Below are positions 1 through 7,518 of a stretch of 64,000 nucleotides of DNA, piece by piece (the first letter of the stretch is position 1; each line of letters begins with the position of its first letter). The DNA is from Spartobacteria bacterium (GTDB lineage Bacteria > Verrucomicrobiota > Verrucomicrobiia > Chthoniobacterales > UBA10450). Position numbers and translations under genes: made by a program. Below the pieces are notes generated by a model, which saw only the letters and a list, made by a program, of their open reading frames with translations, ran no database searches and was not told where the DNA came from. Where the stretch lies: positions 1 to 64,000 of the forward strand of contig PNAS01000081.1 in the NCBI GenBank assembly GCA_003169695.1. The letters run 5' to 3'.

Positions 1-864
1 CCTACACCTACACCTACACCGACCGCGACACCGGCGCCGACCCCGACACCTACTCCAAGTCCGACACCAGCGGCACAGGCCACCAACCTTTCGACTCGTA
101 TGCGAGTTCAGACCGGTGATAATGTCGGCATCGGCGGCTTCATCATCACTGGAACCGCTCCGAAACATGTGCTCCTCCGGGCCATTGGACCTTCGCTGGC
201 ACAATTCGGTGTCCCCGATGTGCTGGCTGACCCGGTGCTGGAGCTGCACGGCCCCGGCGCATTTGTCACCATCACGGACGACAATTGGAGAGACGACCCC
301 ATGCAGGAGACTCTGATCATAGCCGACGGCATCCCGCCGACCAATAATCTCGAATCAGCGATTGATGCCACGTTAACTCCCGGAGCGTATACCGCGATCG
401 TGAGAGGTAAGAATAACACCTCGGGTGTCGCCTTGGTTGAGGTTTACGATCTCAGTCAAGCAGTTCCCGCAAAGCTGGCCGATATTAGCACGCGAGCCTT
501 TGTCAGCACGGGTGACAACATCGTGATCGCGGGCTTCACGCTGGGCAGCAACAGCGGCGATGACAGGATTGTGGCGCGTGGTATCGGTCCCAGCCTCACT
601 GCGGCGGGAGTACCTAATGCGCTGGCAGATCCAACGCTGGAGCTGCGCGACAGTAATGGAGCTCTCCTGTTCGCGAATAACAATTGGCAGGATGATCCGG
701 CGCAAGCCGCGGCACTCACCGCGGCGGGTCTCGCGCCGAGAAACAATCTCGAGTCTGGTATAGCCGCGACGCTACCGCCGGGCCTTTACACCGCGCTGCT
801 TGCGGGACTGAGCAACGGCACCGGCGTCGGCGTGGTTGAAGTCTACGATCTCGGGGCGCCGTAG
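1..864 (+). CDS. Secreted protein C-terminus with two tandem GGFIITG/RAIGPSL modules (5' truncated)
   Basis: The reading frame is open from base 1, so the start lies left of the window. It begins with a Pro-Thr-rich linker of about 25 residues, then two similar modules of about 125 residues. Each starts around STR...TGDN, passes through GGFIITG or AGFTLGS and R[AG]IGPSL, then ADP.LEL, NNW or DNW, NNLES and PG.YTA, and ends EVYDL. The same double module ends the GlcG-like protein at 34578-36944. I take it as a cell-surface or secretion-associated C-terminal domain of Verrucomicrobia; its function is not known to me. The upstream catalytic or binding part is outside the window. Confidence 0.85.
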   Translation, partial: PTPTPTPTATPAPTPTPTPSPTPAAQATNLSTRMRVQTGDNVGIGGFIITGTAPKHVLLRAIGPSLAQFGVPDVLADPVLELHGPGAFVTITDDNWRDDPMQETLIIADGIPPTNNLESAIDATLTPGAYTAIVRGKNNTSGVALVEVYDLSQAVPAKLADISTRAFVSTGDNIVIAGFTLGSNSGDDRIVARGIGPSLTAAGVPNALADPTLELRDSNGALLFANNNWQDDPAQAAALTAAGLAPRNNLESGIAATLPPGLYTALLAGLSNGTGVGVVEVYDLGAP

Positions 865-958
865 CTAGGCTTCCAGCGGCGCGTGAATCTTGGGACCTGC
901 CGCGTAAGCTGCCAGACAAAGCAGACGCGCTCAGTCGACGACCGTCACGAATCGATCC

Positions 959-1630
959 CTAGAGTGGCGCGGAGGATGCGGGTGCAACCGCCTCTTCGCG
1001 AGCTCGCAGCAGCAGGATGCCCGCGACAATAAACCAGATTGATTGCGTAAAGGTGACAACGCCGAACCCATGCACGTCGAGCGCGAGCTTTCCGCTGAAG
1101 AGTGCCGCTACGATCGCGAGGCCCAGGACGATTCCATAAATCCCCAAACCCGCAGCCAGCTGTCGACCTTTCAGGATCGCGGTTGACCAAAGCATGATCG
1201 CCGCACACGAGGCGACGACATACACAGACGCGAACGCCTGATTGATGTTGAATGTGTACTCGAGAAACAACCGGCGCGCATCCGTCAAAGGATCGCCCGC
1301 CACGAGCTGGCGTATAACGGCCGGAGCGACAAACCCGCTCATTGATGCCGCAATCATGATGGCGACGGCCGCAAAGCCGTAAATCACCAGCGCGGCAATG
1401 GGAACTCGGCTCGGACACGCCAAGCGCCGCGTCAGCACCATCGCGCCGAGAAACAACAGCGGCAGGCTGGCGATGCCCAGTCCATGCACCGCTCTCGTCA
1501 TCAACGCGAGCATTTCCATCTCGTGCTGTGAAAGAATGCCGTGATGCCCCGAGGGGTGCAAACTCATCGTGATCACTCCAGCAATCGCGCCCGCTACTAG
1601 CGCAATTCCGCCCAGTCTGTTATCTCTCAT
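959..1630 (-). CDS. Multi-pass membrane protein of unknown function
   Basis: A 223-residue protein with about six hydrophobic helices, starting at an ATG. Helices lie near residues 7-25, 47-65, 78-98, 130-150, 160-178 and 190-207. I recognise no catalytic motif. A His-rich loop after the first helix (HPSGHHG near residue 26) is noticeable. It is divergent from the TetR regulator at 1705, with 74 bp between the starts, so that regulator may control it. This arrangement is common for TetR-regulated membrane proteins, but the effector is unknown. Confidence 0.75.
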   Translation of the reverse strand: MRDNRLGGIALVAGAIAGVITMSLHPSGHHGILSQHEMEMLALMTRAVHGLGIASLPLLFLGAMVLTRRLACPSRVPIAALVIYGFAAVAIMIAASMSGFVAPAVIRQLVAGDPLTDARRLFLEYTFNINQAFASVYVVASCAAIMLWSTAILKGRQLAAGLGIYGIVLGLAIVAALFSGKLALDVHGFGVVTFTQSIWFIVAGILLLRAREEAVAPASSAPL

Positions 1631-1704
1631 GCAACTAGTGTCGAAGCTTGCAATCCACTCTGTCCAGCGTTAGCGCAGCGTGATACAGCACAGTCCATAG
1701 GCAT

Positions 1705-2373
1705 ATGTCCGAAAACTCACTTTCAGCGGCGCGAAAGCTCGACCGGCGCGTCGCGCGGACTCGCGATCGGTTAGGCGATGCCCTGGTGGAGTTGCTGCTC
1801 GCGAAGCCCTTCGACGATATCACCGTGCAGGAGGTGCTCGATCGCGCGCAGGTCAGCCGGTCGACGTTCTACGCACACTATCGGGATAAGAACGATCTGT
1901 TTCTGAGTGACGTGGACCAGTTCTTCGAAGGAATGGCCACCTTGCTCGCGAGACACGCCGATCGATCCGAACGCGTCGCGCCTGTCGGCGAGTTTTTCAC
2001 ACATGTCGCTGAAGCCCGCGACTTCTACGCCGTGCTAGTGGAATCCGGAAGAATTCACGATGTAAAGGAGCTGGGCGAAGCGCACTTTGCCCGAGGAATC
2101 GAGCAGCGCCTCGAGCAACGACCGCGTTCCCTCAGCAAAGAGAGGCGCGCAGCCCTCGCCCATGCATTCGCCGGAGCATTGTTCTCCCTCCTATCCTGGT
2201 GGGTGCGACAGGGGATGCGCACATCCCCGCGCGAAATGGACGACCTCTTTCACGGAATGGTTTTGCAAGGCGTAACCTCCCGACCCCCTGCTGAAGTTCT
2301 CAATGCGCCACGCCGAACAGGAGCGTCTCTCGCCAAGCCTTTCTTTGAGTTGAAGGGCAGGTTTTCGCACTAA
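1705..2373 (+). CDS. TetR/AcrR family transcriptional regulator
   Basis: A 222-residue protein. The N-terminal helix-turn-helix is typical of TetR: FDDITVQEVLDRAQVSRSTFYAHYRDKNDLF, split as ITVQEVLDRAQVS then STFYAHYRDK, around residues 35-65. The rest is a helical ligand-binding domain with low family conservation. It is divergent from the membrane-protein gene at 959-1630, its likely target. Its stop codon falls inside a CACTAAC sequence that marks the left edge of the integron cassette array, so the array was joined directly to the end of this gene. Confidence 0.85.
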   Translation: MSENSLSAARKLDRRVARTRDRLGDALVELLLAKPFDDITVQEVLDRAQVSRSTFYAHYRDKNDLFLSDVDQFFEGMATLLARHADRSERVAPVGEFFTHVAEARDFYAVLVESGRIHDVKELGEAHFARGIEQRLEQRPRSLSKERRAALAHAFAGALFSLLSWWVRQGMRTSPREMDDLFHGMVLQGVTSRPPAEVLNAPRRTGASLAKPFFELKGRFSH

Positions 2374-2414
2374 CCGGCGGATCGCCAGCGGTTGGCTGCA
2401 TAGCATGGCTAGAC
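2368..2414 (-). other. Truncated attC half site ending the cassette array
   Basis: On the minus strand, after the TonB-like cassette gene, there is a degenerate R'' box (GTCTAGC). It is followed by an L'' box, GCAGCCAACCGC, that matches the L'' boxes of the four complete attC sites, including the extra A. The matching L'/R' half is missing and replaced by sequence reaching GTTAGTG at the TetR stop codon. This looks like a deletion or recombination scar at the distal end of the array. Confidence 0.5.
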
Positions 2415-2432
2415 CATTGCGTCATCACAACT

Positions 2433-2768
2433 CTAGTGCCTAAACCAAAATGTCACCGGCTGATCGACCTCACGCTTCGCCCCGAACTTCGCGCGCCAGC
2501 GAACGAACGCTTTCAGTGCCTCAGCATCCAACTGCTTGTTTCCGGTGCTCTCCAAAACACCGATGGCGGTGACCTTGCCCTGCTGGTCGATATAAAGGCG
2601 AAACACGCCGCTCCCCGTCACACGGCGCTGGCGCAGCTCCATCGGGTAGTATGGGGGAGTTCGTGAAACGAACATCGCCTTGAGTTCCGCGTCGGTGTAG
2701 CGCTTCGCGACTGCTGACGTGAGCAATGCAGTGGTTAAGAGGCCGCAGAGTGCTAGACATCGCTTCAT
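2433..2768 (-). CDS. Small TonB C-terminal-domain protein (cassette-borne)
   Basis: A 111-residue protein with an N-terminal signal peptide (residues 1-21, ending SAVAK). A TonB-type C-terminal domain fills residues 40-111: GSGVFRLYIDQQGKV, ESTGN..LDAEAL, and a final PVTFWF. There is no proline-rich spanner or membrane anchor, so it is probably periplasmic rather than a classic energy-transducing TonB. The ATG lies one base after the R' box of the preceding attC, so there is no room for its own ribosome-binding site. It is the last recognisable cassette of the array. Confidence 0.75.
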   Translation of the reverse strand: MKRCLALCGLLTTALLTSAVAKRYTDAELKAMFVSRTPPYYPMELRQRRVTGSGVFRLYIDQQGKVTAIGVLESTGNKQLDAEALKAFVRWRAKFGAKREVDQPVTFWFRH

Positions 2769-2769
2769 G

Positions 2770-2864
2770 GCCTAACGAGACAGAGATAAGCCACGGGCGG
2801 GGTCGGTGGCAAGGTTGATCGCGTTCACTCGATCAGGGTCGTTGGCTTCATCGAATGGTTAGGT
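2770..2864 (-). other. attC recombination site D
   Basis: Read on the minus strand, R'' is ACCTAAC (2858-2864) and R' is GTTAGGC (2770-2776). The inner boxes pair as AAGCCAACG against AAGCCACG, with one extra A on the R'' side. Length is about 95 bp with a long imperfect palindrome between. The site separates the SDR cassette (upstream on the minus strand) from the TonB-like cassette. Confidence 0.8.
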
Positions 2865-2965
2865 CTCACGCTTTCCCGCCAACAGCTGCTTGATGACTCC
2901 GGCGCTCGTAACTGTCACACATACGCGCGCGCGGGGGGACCAGCCGCGTTGGCGAACAATATAGG

Positions 2966-3715
2966 TCACATCATCAAGTCGCCGCCGTTGATGTCGAGGG
3001 ACGCGCCGGTGATGTAGCCGGCGGCCTCGGAGGCGGCGAAGCAAATCAAATCGGCGACTTCGACCGCGGTGCCGACGCGCGGCACGGGATAGCTCGCGGC
3101 GAGACGTTCGAGCAACTCGTCCGAGGCATGTTCGCGCGTCAGCTCGGTATCGATCATACCGGGGCAGATGGCGTTCACGGTGATGCCGAACTTGCCGAGC
3201 TCCTTCGCGGCCGCGCGCGTCAGTCCGAGGAGTCCGGCCTTCGATGCCGTGTAGTGCGCACCACCAAGCGTACTCACCATCCGGCCGGCCGAGGACGAGA
3301 TATTAATGATGCGGCCGTAGTGCTGGGCGCGCATTGCCGGAAGAACGGTTTTCGTCATCAAGAACGGCGCGGTGAGGTTGACCTCGATCACTCTGCGCCA
3401 TTCCTCGGCGGTGAGATCGGGGAAGCGTGTCGACAGCGGAAGCGCGGCGTTGTTGACGAGGATGTCGATCCGTCCGAAGCGTTCGAGCGTGCGGCGCGCT
3501 ATCTCGTCGGGGACGCCGTCCGCCGCGACGTCGCCCGGCACGGCGAAGGCGCGCTCACCGATTTCCTTCGCCAACGCCTCGGCGCGCTCGCGGTTGCGGA
3601 CGTTCACCGCGACCGAGGCGCCGCGCTCGTGCAGGCGCGCTGCGGCAGCCCGTCCGAGGCCGCGCCACGCACCGGTGACGACGGCGACGCGCCCCACAAA
3701 ATCAGCGTTTTCCAT
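2966..3715 (-). CDS. Short-chain dehydrogenase/reductase, FabG-like (cassette-borne)
   Basis: A 249-residue classical SDR. It has the NADP-binding TGAWRGLG motif near residue 15, NNA near residue 89, catalytic Ser in NISSSAG, and YTASK as the catalytic Tyr-Lys pair. The C-terminal GASLDINGGDLM is typical of 3-oxoacyl-ACP reductase-like enzymes. The substrate cannot be assigned; many family members act on small alcohols rather than acyl-ACP. It is the second ORF of its cassette, 13 bp after a 46-codon ORF, and attC D begins about 100 bp beyond its stop. Confidence 0.85.
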   Translation of the reverse strand: MENADFVGRVAVVTGAWRGLGRAAAARLHERGASVAVNVRNRERAEALAKEIGERAFAVPGDVAADGVPDEIARRTLERFGRIDILVNNAALPLSTRFPDLTAEEWRRVIEVNLTAPFLMTKTVLPAMRAQHYGRIINISSSAGRMVSTLGGAHYTASKAGLLGLTRAAAKELGKFGITVNAICPGMIDTELTREHASDELLERLAASYPVPRVGTAVEVADLICFAASEAAGYITGASLDINGGDLMM

Positions 3716-3728
3716 CCGGAGAATTATC

Positions 3729-3869
3729 TCACCGTGCCTGAGCTCTGCGCACGTTCACGAACGCCGCGATAAAGGCACCGAAGATAATGCTGCGGGACAA
3801 AGCCTTCGATTTCGCCCCGAGGTAAAGAACGCCCGAATTTAACTGCGCTGGAGTAATTTTACTATTCAT
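3729..3869 (-). CDS. 46-residue hydrophobic small protein at a cassette 5' end
   Basis: A short ORF starts ATG 15 bp inside the cassette after the R' box of attC C and ends TGA 13 bp before the SDR start. The product begins MNSKITPAQLNSG and carries one hydrophobic stretch, SIIFGAFIAAFVNV (residues 27-40), followed by a basic tail RRAQAR. Position supports it: cassette genes in this array begin within a few to about 70 bp of the boundary. It may be a membrane peptide, or a leader giving translational coupling to the SDR. I recognise no family. Confidence 0.45.
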   Translation of the reverse strand: MNSKITPAQLNSGVLYLGAKSKALSRSIIFGAFIAAFVNVRRAQAR

Positions 3870-3884
3870 GGGATAAATTTCTTC

Positions 3885-4008
3885 GCCTAACGAGAATAAG
3901 ATCAGCGACCGCTACCGGGAGCGAACGCCGATTGAAGTGGAAGTGTTTTTTATCAATGGAAACGTGATTTCGCAGCGGGTAGCCGTTCGATGTATCGTTC
4001 GGTTAGGC
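3885..4008 (-). other. attC recombination site C
   Basis: Minus strand: R'' GCCTAAC (4002-4008), R' GTTAGGC (3885-3891), about 124 bp. Inner boxes: CATCGAACGG on the R'' side against CAGCGACCG on the R' side, so one extra A lies on the R'' side. The segment next to R' (TGATCTTATTCTC) closely matches attC A and B. The stop codon of the 124-residue cassette protein lies 6 bp before R''. Confidence 0.85.
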
Positions 4009-4014
4009 CTTGCT

Positions 4015-4389
4015 TCACCATACAACCCAATATCTAGGCTCGAACCCGGTAACAAGATCGCTGCAGAACTTGCACTCGCCGCGACGATCCAACTCCAGCG
4101 CCGCCTTATAGTCGTGATAAGGCGATCCCGGGCAGCACTCCACGAACTTCGGTCCATCTGGTGCCGTGCGGAAAGTGATGTCGAATGGCAGCCATGTGCA
4201 GCCGAAAAACGCAAACCAAAGAATGATCGGCACGAGTAAACGCGACCTAAGACAGCGCCATGCGATGCTGACGAGGAAAGCAAAGAACAGACAAATCGCG
4301 AGCCAACGAAGCGTAAGAAGCAACCAAAACGCCGACACCAAAACCAGCAGCACGGTGAGGCAAATCTTTTCCCAGCGGGGCATGCTCAT
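4015..4389 (-). CDS. Small membrane protein of unknown function (cassette-borne)
   Basis: A 124-residue protein with a strongly hydrophobic N-terminal two-thirds: helices near residues 8-27, 28-44 and 50-66. A Cys-containing C-terminal segment follows, with CCPGSPYHD and CKFCSDL. The start ATG lies 3 bp after the R' box of attC B; a second in-frame ATG follows two codons later. No family recognised. Integron cassettes often encode such orphan membrane proteins. Confidence 0.65.
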   Translation of the reverse strand: MSMPRWEKICLTVLLVLVSAFWLLLTLRWLAICLFFAFLVSIAWRCLRSRLLVPIILWFAFFGCTWLPFDITFRTAPDGPKFVECCPGSPYHDYKAALELDRRGECKFCSDLVTGFEPRYWVVW

Positions 4390-4392
4390 GAG

Positions 4393-4515
4393 GTCTAACG
4401 AGACCCAAGATCAGCGACGGCAAGCGGGAGCGTGCGTGGCTGCGAGGGAGAGGTTGTAGCTATCATAAGCTAGACATCGGAGCGGCCAGCCGTTCGCTGC
4501 ATCTTTTGGTTAGAC
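4393..4515 (-). other. attC recombination site B
   Basis: Minus strand: R'' GTCTAAC (4509-4515), R' GTTAGAC (4393-4399), 123 bp. Inner boxes GATGCAGCGAACGGC against GATCAGCGACGGC pair along their length with an extra A on the R'' side. The 13 bp beside R' (TTGGGTCTCGTTA) nearly match attC A. The stop codon of the next gene upstream lies 1 bp before R''. Confidence 0.88.
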
Positions 4516-4516
4516 C

Positions 4517-5020
4517 TCATGCGTGCAGAAACATCATTCGGATAAATGCGAGGCTAACGAGAACCGCAGCGAGGACTAGGAACCAAGAAGTGCTCTTCAG
4601 TAGCGCGTGAGCTTGCATAAACTTCTTTTCTCGGATTCGCATGTGGTGGGAAATCTCTGCTTCCGCCGTCCCGTCTTCCAAGGAAGAAAGCTTGATAACG
4701 TGGAGATGATGAAACATCGCGCCAGCAGCTTCGAACCGCTGCAGTAAAGCCAAGCCGACAGACAGCGCGAACGCCACGACCGAAGCACAAAATAAAATCC
4801 TGACGGCAGCATCGTCTAAAATGTGTTCCAAGCGCTCCTTCGGAAAGTTGGCTAGAAGAAAACCGATCACCGCGATGCCACCCAAGGCAAGTTTCAGAAG
4901 TTCGCTCGAGAAGGTTTGCGATCTGTCATAGAGCTCAAGATCAGCTTTATAACGGGCTTCAGGAAGATCGAGTTTAGCGAGTGGTCTGTCCCAACGGTGA
5001 TGCTCAGGTGCGGTGCTCAT
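4517..5020 (-). CDS. Three- to four-helix membrane protein of unknown function (cassette-borne)
   Basis: A 167-residue protein from the ATG of MSTAPEHHRW; an earlier in-frame start would lie inside the attC R' box and is rejected. Hydrophobic helices lie near residues 45-61 (LALGGIAVIGFLLANF), 73-93 and 143-162, with a soluble N-terminus and a charged loop. The architecture recalls small membrane proteins with a long cytoplasmic helix, but no motif identifies a function. It is flanked on both sides by attC sites, 8 bp after one and 1 bp before the other, so it is a single-gene cassette. Confidence 0.7.
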   Translation of the reverse strand: MSTAPEHHRWDRPLAKLDLPEARYKADLELYDRSQTFSSELLKLALGGIAVIGFLLANFPKERLEHILDDAAVRILFCASVVAFALSVGLALLQRFEAAGAMFHHLHVIKLSSLEDGTAEAEISHHMRIREKKFMQAHALLKSTSWFLVLAAVLVSLAFIRMMFLHA

Positions 5021-5028
5021 GGTGAGAG

Positions 5029-5136
5029 GTCTAACGAGACACAAGATCAGCGACCGCGCGAACTACAAGCGACTTTCGCATACTGTCAAACCTAGCATAA
5101 GGACGGTCCGCGGTTTGCTGCAGCGCCTGGTTAGGT
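5029..5136 (-). other. attC recombination site A
   Basis: Minus strand: R'' ACCTAAC (5130-5136), R' GTTAGAC (5029-5035), 108 bp. The inner boxes CAGCAAACCGC and CAGCGACCGC pair with one extra A on the R'' side. That is the usual position of the unpaired base that sets attC strand polarity. The TAA stop of the RibD-like gene lies inside R'', a common arrangement in cassettes. Confidence 0.9.
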
Positions 5137-5730
5137 GGCGTTCCGTCTCTCGCCGCGATCTCCTTGCACCTCGTAACGAAGCTCCACCATGCCGTTCTTG
5201 TAGGCTTTGACCTCCGCGAGATGGAGCGCGATGTCTCTGTCGAGCTTCTCGAAGAATGGGATCCCATCACCAATCAAGATCGGCAGGATCGAATAACGAA
5301 CTTCGTCGGCCAGCCCGAGACGAAGGCATTCACCGGAAACTACACCGCCTCCAACAAACCAGATGGTACGGAACGTGGGCCGTAGGCGCCCGTTCACGAA
5401 CTGCGCAAGATCGCCTGAGTAGAACTCGACGGTATCGCGGGTCCGCGGCAGCTCGCGACTAGTGAGGACGAAGGTGGGTTTGTCGCCGTACGACCACCAC
5501 CCCAACCCTTTGACTTCAAAACTCAACGCTGTCTCATAGGTTCGCGACCCCATGACGTAGCAGTCGATCGTCTTGAGGAAGGCCTCAACGAATCCTGGGT
5601 CTAGGGTGTCCCCGCCTGCGAATTCGTCTGAGGTTTCGAGCCAGTCGACGCGTCCGTCCTTTCGAGCGATGAAGCCATCGAGGCTCGCCGCCATATGAAT
5701 CGTTACACGAGAGTCAGTGTTTGCCATCAT
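5131..5730 (-). CDS. Dihydrofolate reductase-like / RibD C-terminal domain protein (cassette-borne)
   Basis: A 199-residue protein of the RibD_C/DHFR-fold family often annotated as dihydrofolate reductase family protein. Signature features: VTIHMAASLDGFIARKDGRVDWL at the N-terminus (split VTIHMAASLDGFIA, then DGRVDWL), VMGSRTYE near residue 75, PTFVLTSRELP, IWFVGGG near residue 130, and LPILIGDGIPFF. NADPH-dependent reduction of a pterin- or pyrimidine-like substrate is the family theme; the substrate is unknown. I chose the ATG at 5730, preceded by AGGG, over a GTG at 5793 that abuts the cassette boundary. Cassette-borne DHFR-fold proteins can give trimethoprim resistance, but this subgroup is not dfrA or dfrB. 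Confidence 0.8.
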   Translation of the reverse strand: MMANTDSRVTIHMAASLDGFIARKDGRVDWLETSDEFAGGDTLDPGFVEAFLKTIDCYVMGSRTYETALSFEVKGLGWWSYGDKPTFVLTSRELPRTRDTVEFYSGDLAQFVNGRLRPTFRTIWFVGGGVVSGECLRLGLADEVRYSILPILIGDGIPFFEKLDRDIALHLAEVKAYKNGMVELRYEVQGDRGERRNAT

Positions 5731-5791
5731 GTCGCCCTGTCGTCGAGTACCATGGCTCGCAGAACTGCTCCGCGCCGGGCCGCTCGAGTCC

Positions 5792-5860
5792 ACCTAACTA
5801 CAATTCGACGAAACTTTGTTTCATCTATTTCGGGGAACACTGAGGGGAAGGCGGGGAGAA
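5792..5860 (-). other. Proximal cassette boundary, possible attI-like site
   Basis: Minus strand: GTTAGGT at 5792-5798 is an R'-type core with no matching RYYYAAC partner within about 150 bp upstream, so it is not an attC. The upstream 50 bp contain an imperfect palindrome, GATGAAACAAAGTTTCGTC, near 5818-5836. A lone core with upstream repeats is what an attI site looks like. No integrase gene follows: the next gene is a Gfo/Idh/MocA oxidoreductase. It could be an attI remnant or a fusion point. Confidence 0.3.
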
Positions 5861-5956
5861 AACACGAAAAATGATTACCACGGCCTGCCGGAAACACGCA
5901 AGCCTGCATACGTCGGATCATATCGGCAGGAAGCAATTGATCCCTGCGGCAGACTT

Positions 5957-5975
5957 CGGCGGTCACAGACCGCCG
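5957..5975. repeat. Perfect hairpin after the oxidoreductase gene
   Basis: CGGCGGTC-ACA-GACCGCCG, an 8-bp stem with a 3-base loop, 12 bp beyond the stop of the oxidoreductase on the minus strand. There is no U-run after it, so it may be an RNA-stabilising hairpin or a member of the intergenic palindrome families rather than an intrinsic terminator. Confidence 0.6.
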
Positions 5976-5987
5976 CTACTGGAAACT

Positions 5988-7028
5988 TCAGCGCTTGATC
6001 TCGACCCACTCGTTCCGGGCCCGCGAATCCGCCACAGCCTGGACGACGCGCATGTAGCGAACGCCATCCTCGAAATCGGGATGCGGGCGAACGCGGCCTT
6101 TTGATTTTACGCCGGCGATGAAGTCGTCCTCGACGTGCCAGCCACCCTCCAACTCCGGAGTTATTTCCATCGCATGCAAGGCGCGATCGCCGTCACGGCC
6201 CGCCTCTACCGTGTCGGACCCGAAGTCATAGGTCATCGTCCCCGCTTCGCCGTAGACTTCGAGACGATCACTAGGAGGCAAGGCGTTGATGCCGCTGAAC
6301 TCGAGGACGCCTTCGGCGCCGTTCTCGAATGTGCAAAGGATCGTGAGCAAATCCGGAACGATGACGTCGTACCCTTGTCGGCTTCCATGCAGGATTTTTC
6401 CCCGCGCATAAACACCGGTGATGTCGCCGAGCCAACGCTGGAGGACCTCTACGTAGATGCCCACGGCGAGAACGTTCAGGCCGCTGATCTCGATGCGCTG
6501 CCGCCAATGCGCGGGCGTGTCGGGATTCAGATAGGCGCCGGTGAAACATTGCAGGCGAATATGGTGCGGCCGGCCGAGGTAATTCTCGGCGAGCAATTTT
6601 TTTACGAGGAGATCTCCGCGCAACCCGAACGGCGGCGGACAAAGCATCGTGACCAGCTCGGGATATCGTTTCGAGGCGGCGAGCATTTCCTCGGCCTCGG
6701 CGAGGTCCATCGACATGCGGGCCTGGCAGAAAACGTGTTTGCCCGCTTCCAGGGCGGAGACGGTGATCGCCGAATGCATATAGGGCGGCGTGCCGATCCA
6801 GACGATATCGATATCCGGGAGCGAGAGCAGGTCCGCCCAGTTTTGCATCGGCGTGGCGTGCGGCGCATTTTCCTGGCAGAACTTCTCCGAACTCTTGTAG
6901 GTGGAATTCGAGACCGCCACGATTTCGACTTCGTGATGCTTTTTCAATCCGGGCAGATGTCGCCGGCGAACAATGTCCCCCGCCCCAACAAACCCGATTC
7001 GCAGTTTCTGATGATTCGTCCGGGCCAT
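5988..7028 (-). CDS. Gfo/Idh/MocA family oxidoreductase
   Basis: A 346-residue protein. The N-terminal Rossmann fold has LRIGFVGAGDIVRRRHLPGL, with GAGDI as the dinucleotide loop, then VAVSNST and WIGTPPYMHSAI. GKHVFCQARMSMDLAEAEEM corresponds to the family EKP region, but the usual EKP is replaced by CQA, so the conserved catalytic Lys is absent there. The C-terminal half is the substrate-binding sheet domain. Family members oxidise or reduce sugars and inositols with NAD(P). I start at the ATG of MARTNHQ rather than a TTG three codons earlier. It stands alone. Confidence 0.82.
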   Translation of the reverse strand: MARTNHQKLRIGFVGAGDIVRRRHLPGLKKHHEVEIVAVSNSTYKSSEKFCQENAPHATPMQNWADLLSLPDIDIVWIGTPPYMHSAITVSALEAGKHVFCQARMSMDLAEAEEMLAASKRYPELVTMLCPPPFGLRGDLLVKKLLAENYLGRPHHIRLQCFTGAYLNPDTPAHWRQRIEISGLNVLAVGIYVEVLQRWLGDITGVYARGKILHGSRQGYDVIVPDLLTILCTFENGAEGVLEFSGINALPPSDRLEVYGEAGTMTYDFGSDTVEAGRDGDRALHAMEITPELEGGWHVEDDFIAGVKSKGRVRPHPDFEDGVRYMRVVQAVADSRARNEWVEIKR

Positions 7029-7214
7029 TTGAGTCAATTAGCGATTTAACGGTTAGTGAATTAGCGAGCAAGTTTTTCCGAATCGCCCGGTCGTTATTTC
7101 GCTAATTCGCCAGGTTCTCTGAACTTATCTTTGACTCCGGCGCCCGACGCGCGTTCAAGATTCCCTTGACCCACTGGGGCGAGCGCGCCAGCTTACGCAC
7201 TCTTCGGGGTAGTT

Positions 7215-7484
7215 ATGTCAAAAGTTTGCAGCATCACAGGATCCAAAGTCACGCGCGGGAGCATCATTCATCGCCGCGGTATGGCCAAGAAAAAGGGCGG
7301 CGTAGGCCGTCACGTGACGAAAAATGTGCCTCGCACCTTCAGCCCGAACTTGCACCAACGCCGCATCTGGGTGCCGGAATTGAAAAAGTTTGTGCGCATC
7401 CGTGTGACCGCGCGTGGGATGAAGACGCTTAATAAGAACGGGGCCTACGCCACGTTGAAAAAGGCCGGCCTGGTTCCGCCTTAG
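7215..7484 (+). CDS. rpmB: 50S ribosomal protein L28
   Basis: An 89-residue protein with the bL28 signature: SKVCSITGSKVTRG at the N-terminus, then basic residues, RTFSPNLHQRRIWV, and VRIRVTARGMKTLNKNG near the C-terminus. It belongs to the large ribosomal subunit. It is monocistronic here; rpmG, a frequent neighbour, is not adjacent. The C-terminal KKAGLVPP extension is slightly longer than in many L28 proteins. Confidence 0.95.
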   Translation: MSKVCSITGSKVTRGSIIHRRGMAKKKGGVGRHVTKNVPRTFSPNLHQRRIWVPELKKFVRIRVTARGMKTLNKNGAYATLKKAGLVPP

Positions 7485-7518
7485 TTCGCGGTTAGCGGTT
7501 AGCGTTGCTTTAACGCGT

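Noticed and set aside
5130-5798. Calling the RibD-like cassette gene a trimethoprim-resistance dfr gene
   Set aside because: The protein matches the RibD_C/DHFR-like family by motif order, not dfrA or dfrB; resistance is unsupported.
6135-7049. A 304-codon open frame on the plus strand opposite the oxidoreductase gene
   Set aside because: It is the antisense shadow of a clear Gfo/Idh/MocA gene, with no motif of its own.
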